Origin: an uncultured Erythrobacter sp.
Lineage (GTDB): Bacteria; Pseudomonadota; Alphaproteobacteria; Sphingomonadales; Sphingomonadaceae
DNA: 64,000 nucleotides
NCBI GenBank assembly: GCA_947498065.1
Contig: CANMIS010000005.1
Coordinates: forward strand, 62,001-126,000
Direction of reading: 5' to 3'
Below are positions 62,316 to 64,000 of this stretch, in pieces (the stretch's first letter is position 1; every line of letters begins with the position of its first letter). The notes beneath the pieces were generated by a model. The model saw only the letters and a program-made list of their open reading frames with translations, had not been told where the DNA came from and ran no database searches. The position numbers were made by a program, and so were the translations under genes.

Positions 62316-64000
62316 ACCTCGATGATATCCAAAATGTCTTCTTCGTCGAATGCGAGGAATCGCTGGAGGCGGCCGAAGCCGGTCTTGAGACCTGCAAAGC
62401 CGGCGAGCACGACACGGAAACGATCAATGCGATCTTTCGCGGCGTGCATTCGATTAAGGGCGGCGCAGGGGCCTTTGGCCACGCTCCACTGCAGGCTTTC
62501 ACCCATTGCTTTGAGACATTACTCGCCGATGTGCGCGAAGATGCGGTTGAGCTCACCCCAGAGCTGGTCGACCTGTTGCTGCACGCGCTCGATTGTTTGC
62601 GTGACCATGTCGATGCGGCGCGCGAAGGCCGCGATCCGCCCAATGATGCGGATCTGATCAAGCAGCTGACCGAGGCGCAGGCCGCCAATGGCGGTGCTGC
62701 AGGCACGGAGGGCGATGCTGAGGAATCGGACGAACCTACGGCGACTGCTGAGCAAGGGCCTGACAGCAGCGATGACGGGCTCGATCTAGATGCGCTGCTC
62801 GACGATTTGGATGCGGACGCTGGCGACGGGGAAAGCGGAGACGCTGCTCAAGCGGACGCGGCGCTACCGATCTGTGTGCATCTGCGCCCGCATGCGCCGT
62901 CCATGATCAATGGCGGCGATCCGCTGCTGTGGCTGCGTGAGCTTGAACTGCTCGGCGGCAAGGTCGCGAAATGTGACACGTCATTCGTGCCGCAGCTCGA
63001 TGATTTTGACCCGGCCACCGGCTATCTCGGTTGGAGTTTTGAAGTGCCAGTCGAGGCGGGTGAAGAGGCTGTCACGGACATTTTCGACTTTGCAGGCGAT
63101 GGTTGCTCTCTGGTTATTGGAGAAGGCGAGGCCATTCCTGAGCCGCAACTGGGCGAGGGGCAAAGTGACGCGACTGAACAGTCGGACGCCAGCGCGAAGC
63201 AGGCGGACACCGATGGCGAGGCAGAAGAGCCGAGCGAAACCGATGCAAAAGCAGAGGACACAGACAAAGTGGATGCCCCTGCCAAATCGGCACAAACGCC
63301 GGTGGCAAAGCAAGCGGCCCCGGCCAATCAGGCCGCGCGGCAATCGCGCGAAGGGCAATCGATCCGCATTGATCTGGCTAAGCTTGACCGCCTGATCGAC
63401 GGCGTCAGCGAGCTGGTCATTGCGCAGGCGATGCTGGCTCAACGCCTCAGCGCGGATGACGTGACGCATTGCGAAGAGCTGACCATGCTCGATGGCCTGA
63501 TCCGCGATATGCAGGAGCGCGCCATGGCCATTCGCGCGCAGCCAATCGGCACGGTCTTCAACCGCATTCCACGCGTCCTGCGCGAGCTTGCGAACTCCAC
63601 CGGCAAACACGTTAAATTGGAGCTGGTGGGCGAGTCCACAGAGCTCGACAAGACCGTTATCGAAATGCTCAGCGAGCCGATGACGCACTTGATCCGCAAT
63701 GCGGTGGATCACGGGATTGAGTCTGCCGAAGAGCGCCTGGCCGCCGGCAAGTCTGCCGATGGTACGTTGCTGCTTCAGGCGGAGCATCGCGGCGGCCGGA
63801 TTGTCATTCGCATCGAGGACGATGGCAAAGGCATCAACCGCGAGGTCGTGTTCGCCAAGGCGCTGGAAAAAGGCCTTGTGACCGAAGACCAGCAATTGTC
63901 TGACGAGGAAATCGACAACCTTATCTTTGCCCCGGGTTTCTCAACCGCTCAGCAGGTTTCCAATATCTCGGGCCGCGGCGTCGGCATGGATGTGGTGCGC
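62312..64000 (+). CDS. cheA: Chemotaxis histidine kinase CheA, 5' part (3' end outside window)
   Basis: Cytoplasmic sensor kinase; 563 codons are visible and the frame is open at the right edge. The HPt domain has IFRGVHSIKGGAGAFGHAPL with phosphorylatable His46. An acidic, Ala/Glu/Asp-rich linker follows (about 130-185), then a P2-like segment (HAPSMINGGDPLLWLRELEL, YLGWSFEVP), another acidic linker, and the dimerisation helix near IDLAKLDRLIDGVSEL. The ATPase domain shows the N box HLIRNAVDHGIES, G1 IEDDGKGINRE, F box LIFAPGFST and G2 GRGVGMDVV. The P5 (CheW-like) part lies beyond the window. It signals for the MCP through its STAS and CheB neighbours. Confidence 0.93.
   Translation, partial: MNLDDIQNVFFVECEESLEAAEAGLETCKAGEHDTETINAIFRGVHSIKGGAGAFGHAPLQAFTHCFETLLADVREDAVELTPELVDLLLHALDCLRDHVDAAREGRDPPNDADLIKQLTEAQAANGGAAGTEGDAEESDEPTATAEQGPDSSDDGLDLDALLDDLDADAGDGESGDAAQADAALPICVHLRPHAPSMINGGDPLLWLRELELLGGKVAKCDTSFVPQLDDFDPATGYLGWSFEVPVEAGEEAVTDIFDFAGDGCSLVIGEGEAIPEPQLGEGQSDATEQSDASAKQADTDGEAEEPSETDAKAEDTDKVDAPAKSAQTPVAKQAAPANQAARQSREGQSIRIDLAKLDRLIDGVSELVIAQAMLAQRLSADDVTHCEELTMLDGLIRDMQERAMAIRAQPIGTVFNRIPRVLRELANSTGKHVKLELVGESTELDKTVIEMLSEPMTHLIRNAVDHGIESAEERLAAGKSADGTLLLQAEHRGGRIVIRIEDDGKGINREVVFAKALEKGLVTEDQQLSDEEIDNLIFAPGFSTAQQVSNISGRGVGMDVVR

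Overview
The window reads as chromosomal DNA of a high-GC, heterotrophic Gram-negative alphaproteobacterium, most likely a sphingomonad of the Erythrobacteraceae type. This is inference from gene content: a TonB-dependent receptor next to tryptophan-halogenase-like genes, a methylsuccinyl-CoA dehydrogenase, paired acyl-CoA dehydrogenases, DUF1501/DUF1800 proteins and an alphaproteobacterial chemotaxis set. I saw no tRNA, rRNA, insertion sequence, phage gene or CRISPR array.

Region 1 (1-2191) holds the end of an unknown protein and a convergent methylsuccinyl-CoA dehydrogenase gene (mcd). Region 2 (about 2.3-31.5 kb) is a large carbohydrate-use locus. It has a DUF5060-type glycosidase, a GH3 exo-beta-glucanase/beta-glucosidase and a GH5 endoglucanase for cutting glucan. 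A GMC-type FAD dehydrogenase with its small Tat subunit, a gluconolactonase, two xylose-isomerase-like TIM-barrel proteins and a Gfo/Idh/MocA oxidoreductase would oxidise or epimerise the sugars. Four uptake systems (GntP, GPH, MFS, SSS) and gluconokinase bring the products in, and a TonB receptor crosses the outer membrane. Three intact flavin-dependent halogenase homologues and one degenerate one sit in a tightly overlapping operon just before the TonB receptor. A LacI-family regulator is encoded inside the locus, and the same 16-bp palindrome (TTGACAAGGTTGTCAA) occurs in front of the GH3/lactonase divergon and the TonB receptor, with weaker copies before the cupin operon and the halogenase divergon. 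I infer one LacI regulon. The simplest route is glucan to glucose, gluconolactone, gluconate and 6-phosphogluconate; a 3-keto-glycoside route is the alternative.

Region 3 (31.6-37.4 kb) carries a large/small acyl-CoA dehydrogenase pair and a convergent DUF1800-DUF1501 pair, with a bidirectional terminator between the two pairs.

Region 4 (37.4-58.9 kb) is the most striking. After a roughly 690-bp control region with two matching pairs of direct repeats comes a 4908-codon surface protein. It has an N-terminal LEPR motif, a DUF4347 domain, 25 cadherin-like repeats and 14 interleaved Ig-like repeats. It is followed, with overlaps or very short gaps, by a TolC-type outer membrane protein, a HlyD-type adaptor, a second HlyD-type adaptor with an extra soluble domain, and a polytopic M50-metalloprotease/HlyD fusion with a PqqD-like N-terminus. 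No ABC ATPase is present, so this looks like a dedicated export or attachment machine built differently from a classical type I secretion system.

Region 5 (58.9-64.0 kb) is chemotaxis: a CheB-like protein whose methylesterase motifs are degenerate, an MCP ending in an xWxxF tether, a STAS protein and the first 563 codons of CheA, which runs off the right edge.
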